From NCBI GenBank assembly GCA_008360955.1, contig LUCM01008738.1, positions 1 through 64,000 of the forward strand: a stretch of 64,000 bases of DNA, read 5' to 3'. Positions 48,643-60,775 of the stretch are shown in pieces. Within the stretch, counting starts at the first letter, position 1. Each line of letters starts with the position of its first letter. Made by a program: the position numbers and the translations under genes. The stretch comes from Fasciolopsis buskii. Taxonomy: Eukaryota; Platyhelminthes; Trematoda; Plagiorchiida; Fasciolidae. The notes beneath the pieces are model-generated. The model saw only the letters and a program-made list of their open reading frames with translations. It was not told where the DNA came from and did no database searches.

Positions 48643-51600
48643 CTGAAATGCATGAAAAGCCAATTTGCTTCTGATGCACAACTATTATGGATAAGTAAAT
48701 CTAAGCTGTCTACTTCCGACCTACAATTTAGTGGTAAAAAATATTTAAAATAAAACTAAATATCTTTCAAACTCGGCTAATGCGAGGTGAGTCGCAATGC
48801 TAACAGCCCGTTTGATTTCTCAAAATATGGTAAACGCAGTCAGCCGGAGGTTTCCTACGGTTTGTATCAATTGGCGTTTCCTGAACTTATTTCTTGCTAA
48901 TTTTCTAACGGAATACCAGCACATGTTTATCATTATTTTACCTTCCATACTTTTTCGTTTGTGCTGACAGCAATCGTTCAAAATTGTTTTATTTTTCCCG
49001 GCGAGATTATATTAGACTTTGTTCGCACCAACCAGAACATTAAGCTTGATGACAACGGTCGGCCGGTTTTTCATTCTCAGGAACGCCTTTGGCCGCGGAG
49101 AAAAAATTCTTTTTTATTCTACACCGTCATGCCTTTTACCCTCCACCATGATGCAGTGGCGATGACATTCAAAGGACAAATAATACTCATATGGAAACAT
49201 ATTGGCCAACATTGTTTCCGCCTCCATATCAAGAACCGTTGTCTTGTTTTGGATGTCCATTGCAAATACTTTTTGAAATCAGGTAGGAATTTTGACGCCT
49301 GCCACCAATTGATCATCTTCTTATGTGCAACACAGCAAATAACTTTTCTCTTTGTGGGGTCACCATGCAAGGTGCAACAGTGATACAGCTCTTCGGGTAA
49401 TAAAAAGATTTTGTGGAACATATATTGTGTTTACCTTTTGTGATTTAAGGCAAATCGGCAGCCTTGGAAGTATTCAGCTTTATAATGAGCCTAAATAAAT
49501 AATAATGAGCTGGCAAACGTCGCACTTTCGCATTACCTGAAGCCACATATAATGGCCAGGAATGAACACTTTCACAGGTGATGAAAAAGGTGCAGCAATT
49601 TCTGTTTATCCATCCAAAGCGCGATTACTAATCTCAAGCAAATGTCTAGGTAAAAGTCATTCTTTGGCAACGGTTGATGGATCAAGAGCCAAAACACTAT
49701 TTTAGCCTCCACGGATTCATGTTTTCAGACAAATGTCCCAGTTTTATTAGTCAGCTACGAATCAGAACTTGCTGACTTCCTGCCAGAGCGCAATGGTACA
49801 TTGTTGGAATGCATCCAGAATAAGGCACTTTTGGTGATGGATATTCATAATACTTGGTAAAGGCTAGCCTGACCAGTTATACGGCAGGCAGTTCCGATTA
49901 TTTTGGCTGAAGAGCAGCTTTAGGCTCTAAGAAGGCTGAGTCAGCGTATTATGTGTACCGAGAACTAATTTCCTTGGCTGGAACATCAGCATGTGCACAG
50001 AAAGAATTATAAACGATGACCTTTGAGTGCTTTGCTGCAGAAGATATGTTTTCTTGCCATCAATCCCGGTTCAAAATAACGGGACATCCATCAGTTTCGT
50101 CATTTTATCAGAATACTTTCAAAAAGTACGCACTCAGAGAATTCTATTATTTATTTAATCGTAGAAATTTAAGAACTAGCAATGAAAACCGTAGAATGAC
50201 CCTAACGTTCTAATGTCAAAATTGAACGTTCATTCCTCTAACAGAGTAAGCACCTGTGATAAGCGCCTTAGCAGTTTTACTTAATAAAAGCCTGAAGCAT
50301 CAAGAAAATGTTGAACTATACGTATCTACGAAATTCACTTAGTTAGTATCCAAATACAAATCTACCGACTTTATAAAGAACTCATCCTGAAGCGTTCAAT
50401 GTGGTCCATAAAAGACAAACTTTATCACGAAAAAACCATAGTGATTTCAGATATACACTGAGAAACAAAATTGCACGTAATACAATAGGACACTTATCCT
50501 TGGTCATCTTCAGTAGGGTCAGCATTTAAAACTTCTTAGATGTAGCATATCATTTCAGCAACTCTTCAGAAAGGTTATTTAAACCTTTATTTGCACATGC
50601 TTTAAGGACTTGCATGTTGAATCCGTTGTAGAAAATACATAAACCTAACAATTTTTTTTAATAAATAAGGATATATTTCTCAGTCACTTATTCTTTGTTT
50701 TTCTAATAGTGTCAACAAAGTTGCCTCATGTTCTCGTGAACAGTTTGCTTCGTAATCACTACACTGTAGAAAACTTAACAGATCTTTATTAGGCACAGAT
50801 AAATCAGCTAAAGTAACTATTTGTTATTGGGCATGCTTACTTCGGACAAAAGCATGTCAAAATATTTTACCTTCTCCCGGTGTTTGCCCCCAGAAGTAGC
50901 AGCGGAGAACAACATCACATTGCTACGCTGTATTAGGAAACTCATTGAACTGAACTAAAATGATGATAAACCAAATGACTGACAGACCATTCAGTTTTTT
51001 ATTAGAAAAGTATACTTTTGACATGTTTGGAACTTTCGTTTATGTGTTATCTGTCATAAAATCTCCAATTCTGCAAAAAGCAGGACGGCATTATCACTAA
51101 GAAAACACTGCTGCCTAATTTTTGGGAGGAATAGAAAAAATGATTCTGCAAACACTTGTTTCAATCGACTGAAGGCCAAGTCGGACTGATTTTTTGACAC
51201 TAGAGAGCACATCAGTCTAAGCACAAAATATCACGACAGAAAACTAAGGCAAAATAAGACGCTAATGTCAGATTTATTACCGTGACGAAGAACATAGTAC
51301 TTTCGAAAACTCCATCAGTTAGTAGGCAATATGACGTAGAGTAACGCGAGTTCCGCTTTTCAGCATGAGGAAGTCCTGTGAAGTCTTTTAATGCAACTTG
51401 AGAAGATTAGCATTTGTTTACATAAGCTGACCCTACTGTCGTTACATATTCACTTGCGAAAAGGCCAAAAACATGGAAGGTGTTTATGCATTATGTGTTG
51501 TTATTAACGGTGCAAATTAAGTATGTGCCGGTAGATACGGTAATGAGACAAAATTATTGTTGAGGTCGTGAACTTATTGTAAACTAAACTAGCGGAGGCG

Positions 51601-53866
51601 GATCTTTCACCAGTTAAATTTGCGATATGGAAACTTGCTGCATTTTGCGACAATTTCACGAACATTTACAACTAACTTATATCTTTTCTGTTAGGTATGA
51701 TCAAGAAATGTATGGTTTTTCTGCCACAGTTAAATGAACGCTGTCTTTGGAGGAAACGTGGTAAGTTCTGCAAATTGTTAAGTGAGCTTCTTCAGCCAAA
51801 ATCAGTTGTTGTTTTTATTCAGAAAAGTGCATAAAGCAGTAGCATAATAGAAAGATGTTACCCCTTTCTTACTGGTTTTCTACCAACGATTAGTTCTTTG
51901 GCATTAAAGAATACCTATGAATAGATTTGGACATGTTTGGTGCCAGAAGCCAAGTCAAATGGACCTCTTGACGATTCAGTTTGTTCAGACTTTTGGACTA
52001 ACATTAGATAAGTTTTGTCGATGGTGGCTGCTATTTGTTGATTAATAACACAACCACGTTTTGTTAATTTTTTGGGGAAATATTTGACATCAAGGCCAAG
52101 TCATGATGGCCCAAAAGCAAAAGACTGTTTCTCAATTTCACCGATGAAAATCAACAATAAACAAAACATTTTGCTCCGTATTGCATAGCTGCTCTAACAT
52201 TTTGCGAATATCAAATCAAGTCGACATCACTCAAATAAATTTTTCAGATGACGTGCTTCAGAAAATGAGTATAATAACTAGCCTGGAAAAAATCGCATTG
52301 GCTTGAACAAGCCTAACCTTTAATACAACTGGAGATTTGGATTACCAAATATCTTAGCTTGTTTTTCAGCTTTGGCACAACATTTTTTGCATCAGGTACA
52401 TCTAACGTAAGGCAATTTTGCATGAAAAGATGGTTTTTTTAATCTACCAGAAGAAAATTCAGTGGTCATATACAGTGCCCTTCAGTTCCAGCGGAAAAAA
52501 ACAATGGTGAACAACATTTGCGAATAATACTTGATAAAATGTCACAAAGCAGCTGTTAGGAGGGTTATTTTTGCCGCTTTCTTTGCGAATATTATAGAAA
52601 TTGGTATCTTATGGCTCTGTATAAAATATTACACACTTATATGTTATGCTTAAAATATATCCGCCTTTGGTAAAGCTACCTTTACTTGATCTTAATTGAG
52701 TTCGCTCTCCACCTCCATGAAAGCTTCTTTGAATAAACGTATGCAGATACAATGCTCCTTTTATAAATCCATAAATTTCGGGAATATCTCCAGGACGCAA
52801 TTTAAGGGTGTGTATGGAATATGAGAAACAAAAAATGGCTATATTTTCTACTTTAAAGCCATAGGTTTCTTTTCTTCTAAGAGGCAAAGGTGCTGTGGAA
52901 AACACACCGCACAAATTAAATGTCTAAAGTTGAGAAATAATAGAGCATATTAAGCTACTGCTAAACTCATGACAGTGACGTCAACAACCATACGTGTAAA
53001 CTTTGTGAGGCTAATTTGTTTCAGGAGTTACTACATTTGAACTAAAAGGCAGCGTCAGCAGTTGTATAGAGTATCCGAGCAGAAGTGGATGCCTGAACTC
53101 CTAACCTGCACCTTCTCTGCTCCACGGGATAACTAGTGTGAGAACATGTTTGTAAGCACTCGAAGATAACTTATTTTCTCAAACGGCTTGCTTTTCTGAG
53201 TGACACCATGTGTATTCCGACATTGTTATTATTTCCAGAGTGATATCAAAACAAAAATAAGAAAGTCAAAAGCTGTATACTTTTGTTTTTTCTTCATAAA
53301 ATTTCATTTCTAGGGTAACTACTGACTGCATTGTGCAAAATATGGTCTTTGAAAGTAGACGGTTAAATTTAAAGTCAGCGGTTTTCCTTGTGAGTAGCTG
53401 CATAATCAACTCAGGATAAAAAATAAAAATCTTTTCTATTGCGTGTGAATAATGTTTCCGGAAGCATCAATAGTCAAGCTTATTATCTTTCCCCTCTAAA
53501 GATCAATTTGGGAATAAGCACAATAATAACATATTCGACGATGACGTACAAGGTAAAAATAGCTGTTTATAAAGCAAAATGGCCACGCAGAATTACTGAT
53601 TTAGGAGTGTGCTTAGAAATTCAAACTGAACTTTCTTGCTAACTGATTTGTCACTTCAAGCCCGATACAAGAAGGCTGAGATTTTGCCAATAAAATAATC
53701 AAGAAAAGTGATATCCTATTTGTCAGTAGCATTGATTGTCTAATTGAGAGAGTAATGCACTATTGGTGCCAATGAAACTAGAGGAGAACATTTCGAAAAT
53801 AGTTTAACAATTTCCTCTTAAAGTTGGACTGTTTTTAGAACTTCACCAAAGCACAGCAACGTCAAC
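48643..53866. other. PLD intron of 5.2 kb, nothing recognised
   Basis: AT-rich intron. Open frames at 48961-49383 (+) and 52609-52914 (-) were examined and not accepted as exons, because they conflict with the strand or phase of the PLD exon chain. No repeats were identified. Confidence 0.5.
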
Positions 53867-54147
53867 TTTAGATTGCTGCAGATTACAACAGTTCTTAGGA
53901 AAGACAGTGCCTTTTTGCAGAATATTTAACGAATTGTTTACCTGCATTAAAAAAGCAAAAAAACAGGGCATATAGAGACAGAACACAGGAAAGAAGCCTT
54001 TCGTTTTCATCCGAAGTTGGCTGCAATGTAACTTGCTCAAAATATTTGAAAAATAGCGTGTCCAGCAAGCAGAAAATTGGCGGGTTTGTTCAATTCCGGT
54101 GTGCATCAACAAATACAAGACTCTGTTGAACTCCAAAAAGCAAATGC
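53867..54147 (-). CDS. Phospholipase D exon 2: PX domain, second part
   Basis: The frame aligns with the core and C-terminal helix of the PLD PX domain: LYLLMHTG, then ACWTRYFSNILSKLH, like the LYTIELTHG and W-x-V-x-R-K-F-KHF-x-x-FH pattern, then LRMKTKGFFP, then VNNSLNILQKGTVFPKN, like the last helix and MYRN. The acceptor CGAAACTAG precedes 54147. It enters in phase 1, which matches the end of the exon at 54873-55158. The 3' end is uncertain. A strong donor, CAG before GTAAAC, would end it at 53942; continuing to 53867 keeps the last PX helix but uses a weak GTTGAC donor. Both ends are phase 0, as the next exon requires. The residues are divergent, so confidence is moderate. Confidence 0.6.
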
Positions 54148-54872
54148 CTAGTTTCGGTGAAAGAAGTGATTCCACCCGCGTGCATGCAAAAACAAACTGG
54201 ACAGAATTTAATTGAAGGCACAACCCATAGTTCTTTGCTTTTTTGAGAGTTAATTAAACGCTACCTAATTCCACTTCATCCACAAAAAGACGCTATACTA
54301 TAGTCCACGAAAGCGACATTAAGAAGTGTCCACGTTACGTCAGCAGAAGTCATAGTGAGCACTGTGGATGCACGTTTGGTTTTTGATTACTGTTGTTCTG
54401 TACACACTAAATTCTTGGGAGCTGAGTAAATGTTTAGTAAGTTCGGTCAAGTATAAAACAAAAATGCAGTTTATTAATACGATATTTTCCAAGCAAAAAG
54501 GTTTTTCAAAGTCCACTTATATGAACTTACTACACACTCAGTCTCTCTAATGGTTTCGGAATCCAGTATTCCTTGCAGAAAATCCTCCATTTGTTTCTTT
54601 TTTCATTGACACATAACTTCAATAGCAAGTTAATTTACCTTTGGCTCACCCATCATCCCACCCATAGCGATTTCGATTTTCGACGGACAGTGTCCGATCT
54701 GCACATGCTTGCCTTTGCTGGAAATGTGAAAAATATTGCGAAACCTTACCCAAGGAGAAGAATTATTCGCACGCGCATTCTGTTCAACAGAGAAGTATGC
54801 AGAGAACTACATTCCCCGATTGTTCGTCTTATGGTCCAATGAAAGTCTCCATGGTCAATTTTTATTTTATAC
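54148..54872. other. PLD intron of about 0.7 kb
   Basis: AT-rich spacer between the two PX exons. Nothing was recognised. Confidence 0.5.
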
Positions 54873-55158
54873 CTGTGAGGGAGAAGATAAGGACCATTTG
54901 GTACACTTCAACTGACCAACTTTTATCAGACACTCTCCACCCACGAGAATCACGACGTCCAAACTCGGTTTCCGTAGTTGCACTATCGTCGAAATAATCG
55001 TCCAGTTCACTTGAGCCAGTTATTTTCACTTTGATTGGTACGCCTACCATAAACAACTTTCCTGAGAACTGGGAACCATGGACGACATCCGCATCCAAAT
55101 CTGAACCATTTGCAACTATGCGCATCTCATAATGACTTACGTTCTTCGTCGTAATCCC
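54873..55158 (-). CDS. Phospholipase D exon 1 (first found): start of PX domain
   Basis: The frame reads through KLFMVGVPIKVKITGSSELDD, matching the start of the PLD PX domain (GCPIKAQVLEVE in PLD1). An acidic N-terminal part, NGSDLDADVVHG, precedes it. The acceptor is GTTTCTCTAG at 55159 and the frame is open from there. The donor is CAG before GTATAA at 54872, ending in phase 1, which matches the next exon. An internal ATG lies at 55125, but it falls inside the open frame after a good acceptor, so I take this as an internal exon. A GTAAGT at 55140 would leave too short an intron and was not used. The first coding exon is not found. Confidence 0.7.
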
Positions 55159-56479
55159 CTAGAGAAACCACATCCGAAGACCCAAACGACATTGCGCAAA
55201 AATAATATGTCAATTTGCAAATTTGCGCAGTTCAAGGTCAGTAGCACTCAATTCGATTTCGGGTCAGCTCAGTTCAGTTGTCACATGATAGAAGTGACGA
55301 AAAGAGCCCCACAAGCCTCCATATATCTTCCTGCGACATGCTAATAGCTTGTAATCCACCTCTGCAAGCCTTATCCTGGCACTGTCGTTGGCGTTCCTGC
55401 GACCTTGTTTCTGCTACAAATCAGTGGTTCAGGTGGGAAAAATATATCTCACTTCATAACAAGAGAACAATCATTCTGTGGGAATCCAAAACCAGGCTTC
55501 AATACAAACATTACAACAAACTTCAACCGATCTATTAAATAATTCTGCTCTATAATTCTTGACAGTCCTGCGACAGCAAAATTGGCGAACACATTCCGCC
55601 CGTTTACCAATCTCCTACTGAAAACGTGCGCTCTAGCTCTGCCGGAAGCGATACTTCATAGGTTTCTATTTTCCCTGGTTTTCGGAGCCAAGGCTCTCAT
55701 GGAGAGTATTTTCAGAACGACTGACGCATAGATCTTTAAGTATTCTGAGCGCCTTAACCAGATCCGTCGCAACCCTTTGAAGTTAAAATGGGAACAGTCC
55801 CTATTCATTTAGTCTATTTTCATAGGTCATACGCCTATGAACCTCAGTCATGCGTGCAACCCGTTGCCGCACCCTCTGCAAACAGCCGTTATCTTTTCGG
55901 AGATATGCCTACCAGGCAGGAACGCAATATTCAAAATGGGGTTCTACGCAAGGGAACGAAAGTCTTTGTATTTCGGCTCCACAGTGCTGACTCTAGTCTA
56001 ACCGGCGCCCCCTTTCTTTTCCTGGAAGAGCACCTTACTTGTCAGCACATTCGAAACCCTCATAACGTGGATTCCAAAGTCCATTACTTTGCGCATACCA
56101 TTGAACGTGAAAAGACCATCAACGTGTACAGCTAAAACACTGCATTTCTTTGAGAGCAGATGCCATTTTCCTGCTTTGAATGGCAGATTCAGCATTTTCT
56201 ACCAGTATTTTGGTGCCATGCTAATCCATCGGGACCACTTACTCCAGAGAATGAAAAGTAATTTAATTCATATAACTAAAAACCCAGCAGTCTGTGTTGT
56301 TGTAGCTAAATCATTCATGAACAATAGTAACAAAGTTTTAAAAATCCCGCAGAACACATTGAGAACGCGTGCCAATACATAACGCTAAAAAAGGTTCAAA
56401 ATGGTTCAAGGTAAATTGTCGGTTTGCAATCACATCAGTTCAAAACTCTAAGAATGCGCCTGTGTGTATTTGTAATTAA
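55159..56479. other. Upstream of PLD exons found, nothing recognised
   Basis: No exon with a matching phase-0 end was recognised. Overlapping frames at 55788-56135 (+) and 55998-56195 (-) are GC-richer than the flanks and may be an eroded insertion. No promoter element could be identified. Confidence 0.35.
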
Positions 56480-56860
56480 TCAATTAGTCGCACGATCAGG
56501 TTGTAGACCACTTGTCGGATAATGACAAGTGAGCCAGGGAAGAGTAAGAGACTGGAAAAATTGTTTCTGAGCGCAAAGAGGGGAACTACACAAACGGAGA
56601 GATACGGCTTCGGCTGTGTTCAAGATGCGACACTTAATAGCTCTTGATTTTCCGCTCCTAACTTTGAAGATGGTGCGAAAAGCACTTGTCACGTTCACTG
56701 AGTGGTTTGACTCGACAAGGTGTGAACAAACTGCGCTAGGAATCGTTCTAATTGCTTCCGTGTTCAACCAAGCAGGGTGGTGTTTGCAAACGCAATCGAA
56801 CAAACGCCTGGTCATGCGGCCAACATACCTGGTCCCACAGGAACAGGTGAATGAATACAC
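56480..56860 (-). CDS. GIY-YIG endonuclease part of the Penelope-like element
   Basis: A continuous frame of 126 codons carries MYSFTCSCGTRYVGRMTRRL, the start of the Penelope-type GIY-YIG nuclease with its CxC pair and the catalytic Arg in GRMTRR. HHPAWL, CSHLVESNH and ILNTAEAVSLRL follow, then LCAQKQF. This nuclease nicks target DNA during insertion. It is a fragment of the larger element and is separated from the RT by frame shifts; I infer it is not expressed. Confidence 0.8.
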   Translation of the reverse strand: MYSFTCSCGTRYVGRMTRRLFDCVCKHHPAWLNTEAIRTIPSAVCSHLVESNHSVNVTSAFRTIFKVRSGKSRAIKCRILNTAEAVSLRLCSSPLCAQKQFFQSLTLPWLTCHYPTSGLQPDRATN

Positions 56861-57955
56861 AGAATGAGGCTGCAGAATCTGGCAGTCTGTCCTGTAGTTA
56901 GAAACATGATCGGTTTGGATGCGAATACAGTTTTTGACTGTGCAGCAAAGAACGTTCCACTGACTGAACTTGACAGTCTCTGTTGGATACTTTCCGCTTC
57001 CGCGTCACCTTTGAAAGGCAAACGAACGTATACGAGTTTCTTTATTGCTTCTATTTCTTCTAACCTTACATTTTATTTTTTCATAGTTTTATTTATGAAT
57101 CTTTCGGGGTATCCATTTTACACGAGTACGCTCCGCTGGCTACTAAGTTCAATTCAAGTCGTATCATCCGTACATATTTTCTTTTTATGCCCTATAAACT
57201 AAACAGCATATCAGGTTCCTCTTCGCTTGTAACGGCACAAAGCTGTGAAAATGACTGTACTGTCTGTTCCATGTTGCCTTTCTATAGACTAATATTTGTG
57301 CAGATCCGTCCTGCCGTCGCCTTTTATGCACATCTAAGCATGCTAAACTATGATCTGCTTCTTTTTCTAGCGTAAAATGTACGTTTGGATGGACATTGTT
57401 AAACAAGTGCAGCATATGGCTTATGTTTGCATGTTACTGTGCAACACATTGTGTGTCATCGACCTAGCGTTTGTAAAGGGTACAGTATCGGTTTAGTGAG
57501 CACAGCACCTATTATCTACTTTTGACCTAAATATATCATCAAGCGGTGGTCCCAGAGGTGACCCCACTGCCATTTTTGCCGGTCTATTTCATCATTGAAT
57601 TGGAACTGAGAAATTTTTAGGCACAGAGGGTAATTGTTCTGGTTCTTTTGGTGGAATCCGTTTCGAGAGACCGTTTTCTTGAGTGTCCTCGCAAATGCCA
57701 TAATGGTTTTGCTGATCAGAAGATTTGTAAACAATGAAACTACATCCAGCGATAATACTTGTTGCCCTGTTGGACTTAAACGTTTATTAGTTACTGTGAA
57801 ACAAAGTATTTCTGGCACACTATCTAGAAATGACTGCCCTGAACGGTTCCAGTGGACCGGCTGACCACGTAGAATATTAACAAAAATGGCCCAAATTCCA
57901 GGTCCCGGGTATTCCATTATAGTCCGTCCTCGTGTCCGACCCCGTTTATGCGACT
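56480..57955 (-). mobile_element. Second Penelope-like retroelement, minus strand, decayed
   Basis: On the minus strand a truncated element shows the C-terminal half of a Penelope-like protein. It begins near 57950 with a damaged PKIHK/RPI region, then PGPGIWAIFVNILRG. Catalytic motif A reads VLSLDVVSLFTNLLI (near 57770), with its Asp present. Further on are LVYRKATWNRQYSHFHSFVPL (57185-57415) and the GIY-YIG endonuclease (56480-56860). Frame shifts separate these blocks. The N-terminal part is absent or unrecognisable. It is a different, better preserved copy than the one at 20852-22815 and lies just upstream of the first PLD exon found, on the same strand. Confidence 0.85.
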
Positions 57956-58430
57956 AAGAGGTAAACACTTCTACTATTTAAAAATTTATCCACCCATTTT
58001 ATTTAAATCAACCAATGCCAAAGGCTGCAGCTTCAGCAGCGGGAGCCGATGATTTTCGGAATCAAAAGTTATTGTACAGGCGAGATAATAATTATGCCAG
58101 CCCCGCAAAGAATTAGCGCGGCTGGATCTGTGTTTCATTGGTCCATGTTTCTGGTGCACAGAAATGAGTGCTGCGTCGGTTGCAGACACGTATTACCTGA
58201 TAATGCGTTCCAGCAATTCTAGGAGACCGTACGTTCCGAATCATCAGCTGATGCGTGGTGAACTAAAATCTACCTCGAATAGTGCCTTTATGGGGACGGC
58301 TATTGCGTTCGCAAGGCTTGAAAGAGTTGGCTATAGTCCCCTATCCTCGATCTTGGAACGCAATGCATAGATCAAGCGCACCATTCTCTTTGGCCATGCA
58401 TGTTTAACGGCGCATAGCTGAATATTAGAT
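57956..58430. other. Flank of the Penelope-like element
   Basis: No clear feature. A 67-codon minus frame (57986-58189) sits where the element's N-terminal region would be expected but has no recognisable motif. Confidence 0.3.
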
Positions 58431-59010
58431 GTGGTGTATATTTCTCGACATCCAAGATGCGTGCGCAAAGCAAGGTCAAATTTATGCAACAATGGCACAG
58501 TGGAGGCACGGAAATCAGAAAACGGACGTGGAGACGCAATGTGTCTGTCCTCTCATGAACATAACCTGCAATGCCAAAGGCTAAACACGAGCTCTCTAGC
58601 TTTTAAATCAAAGCCTGTTGATCCTTTGCCAAGACTTTTCGGGGAGGGGCTGATAATCAATTGCCCTCTGCTAGTCAATCAATGTTTAAATGCATCAAAG
58701 GTGCGTATCACCGGCGCAAGATTCAGATGGGAAGCAGTGGTAGGCATTGCATGGTGAAGATGAAGATCAATGTTGTTGTGATAACGGGATGGAGATGAGT
58801 CAAATTCAAACTGGATGTCATACGAGGCCGATGAAAAGTGGTAAGTAACAACATCCAAGTGTCAAAATAATGCTGAAAATGAAACGACGGGAAACCAAGG
58901 TTGCATGAAACTATTCACGGGATAAAATTGTATGAAGAATTTTGGACGCAGGGACAATGGAATTCACAAGAGTGGTCATTGGAATAATGCGACTGAGAAC
59001 GGACTGTGAT
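58431..59010 (+). repeat. Diverged duplicated unit, copy A
   Basis: This purine-rich unit shares ordered blocks with 60262-60775: a GTGCGCAAAGCAAGGTCAAA-type word, AATGYATCAAAGGTGCGTATC, GATGAAGATCAATRTKGWTGTG, ATGGAGATGAG, and GACAATGGA...ATAATGCG near the end. The plus strand has few stops, giving a 108-codon frame, but no protein domain is visible. Confidence 0.5.
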
Positions 59011-60119
59011 GTTCGGTTGGAAGCAAACGAGTACGAGTAGGAATCACAATCAACCCTCAAATATACCCGTCATGAATGACCTGTGTGCTGCCCATGTTTA
59101 ATATCGGAGATTTTGTGGCTCCGGGGCGGTAGGGGTCTAGGGGTCCAGGGATTGAGCGGCATTTCAGTAGTGTTAATAACTGATTGGCCAATCGCAGTGA
59201 TTCATCTGAGATGAGGTACTCGGGGCTGTCGGCGGCGTAGCTTGTCTTGTCTTAGGGTTAGGCGACCCGGTACTGGAGCGTCCGACCCGGATAGCAGCTT
59301 CCTTGCAGTGACAGAAAACCTAAGCAAAGGATGGAGAGGAGCTTTCGGCGAACTTTTTCCAGCGGGTCTTAAGTTGAGTAAACAAAATTGGAGACAGCGA
59401 AAACAATCAGTTTCTCACAAAGATTACAGAGGCCAGACGACTTTCTTAAAATACACAGGAGGCAGTGTTCCGGTAACGGGACGTTTGAAAAAACCCTATA
59501 GGGTATACGGCTCAATCGGTCCAAGGCTGCATGGAATTTATTCCCAATGGGTTGATCTTTAAACTTTTGACATCTTCGCAGATGCGGACTACAGTGAGCT
59601 GATCGAACGGATAACGCAAGGGTTAGGAAATAACGTTACCGTTTGTTCTGCCTGTGAAAATCATATGGAATACGGGCCTGATGTACATGCTACAGGGAAT
59701 CAGTTATAAAAGATCACGTCATCCGCCCCAATTTCCACTAATTTCAATTGCCAGGAAAGGGCACAACTGCATGGGCTGCGGATGGCTGCGTGTTCTGGAT
59801 GCTAGGACAGGTTTAGCCACGAGAATTCATGAAGAGGAGGAAATGGAGAAGCAGGAGCATATGAAGACCAGCAATTTTTGCTCGAAGATGACGATGGCAA
59901 CTTGTGCCACATGGTAGTTTCAGTAAGCGTCCAAGAATAATTAAGAAAAGAGAAGGCTGGAAGTTGCTTTAGAAGTAAGCATACGTACCAGGTGCGCGGT
60001 TGGGAGGGACATGTTGAAAAAGAGGGGTGGCTGGTGAAGCAAAAGTGGACAGTCCGATGCGCCACTACCCCGACCGTCCGACAAAGCAGCTAGATGCTTA
60101 TCTGCAAAAATAATAACAA
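59011..60119. other. GC- and purine-rich sequence, unidentified
   Basis: Text between the duplicated units, including a G-rich run (CGGGGCGGTAGGGGTCTAGG) near 59122 and frames at 59242-59562 and 59654-59917 without domains. The composition differs from the PLD intron DNA. It is probably repetitive. Confidence 0.35.
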
Positions 60120-60261
60120 CAAAATTTATTCCTCCATTTGCGAGAGGCATGCGCAAAGCAAGATCAAGCTTTTACAGAGATGATGCAGAGAAAATACGAA
60201 AAATATGAGTAGAAGGGGGAGGGATTGAGAGCAACCATAATAAACTTGACAGGTTTGTTGG
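60120..60261 (+). repeat. Partial unit of the same repeat family, copy B
   Basis: It contains GGCATGCGCAAAGCAAGATCAA followed by GATGATGCAGAGAAAATACG, which matches the start of the units at 58431 and 60262. It then ends. This suggests a third, truncated copy. Confidence 0.4.
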
Positions 60262-60775
60262 TTTTTTTTCGGGAGTTATGCGCAAGGCAAGTTCAAAACT
60301 GTGCAAAGAAGACACAGCGAAGACACGGAAAACGGAAACCAAACATACAATGCGATGTGTTTTCTCTCGCAAGATCATAACAGGCAATATGATTTTCCGA
60401 GCACGGGGCTTTAACTCAAAGCTAGATAATGGTTCGCAAAGATTTTTCTGTGGCTGATTTCCAGTCCAGCACTGCGAGCAATACTATGTTTGAATGCAAC
60501 AGAGGTGCGCATCGCGAACGCGAAATACGGCTGGAGGGCAATGGCTGTCGACGCCTGTTTGCCGGGATCCTTGATAATCAAGAGAGTTTATTTGTTGGAG
60601 ATGAGGATCAATATGGATGTGTTAACCGAATGGAGATGAGCGAAAACCAGACTGGACATCAAAAAGGCAGTATAAACCTCGAAAGACCTGAAAGCATAGT
60701 CCGTTGGGCAAGGAAAGCAGCGACAATGGATGAGAATTGTGCGATCGTAATACTAATGCGTGGAGTTTGTTTCGA
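60262..60775 (+). repeat. Diverged duplicated unit, copy C
   Basis: This matches copy A in order: TATGCGCAAGGCAAGTTCAA, TTGAATGCAACAGAGGTGCG, GATGAGGATCAATATGGATG, ATGGAGATGAG, and CGACAATGGATGAGAA...TAATGCG. An open frame (60429-60785) crosses most of it, with no recognised domain. Confidence 0.5.

Noticed and set aside
48961..49383. Plus-strand 140-codon frame with text like a PH domain end (FRLHIKNRCLVLDVHCKYF) and plausible splice sites
   Set aside because: It is on the opposite strand to the PLD exons, and the true PH exon was found at 29962-30207 with matching phases. The length is within chance expectation.
52609..52914. Minus frame with HTLKLRPGDIPEIYGF, at first taken as the PX core
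   Set aside because: Its donor sites leave phase 1, which does not join the phase-0 exon at 48642. The frame at 53867-54147 fits better in motif and phase.
55126..55158. Possible 18-base micro-exon between TTTCTCTAG and GTAAGT
   Set aside because: It would leave an intron of under 30 bases before the PX exon. Reading straight through keeps one open frame.
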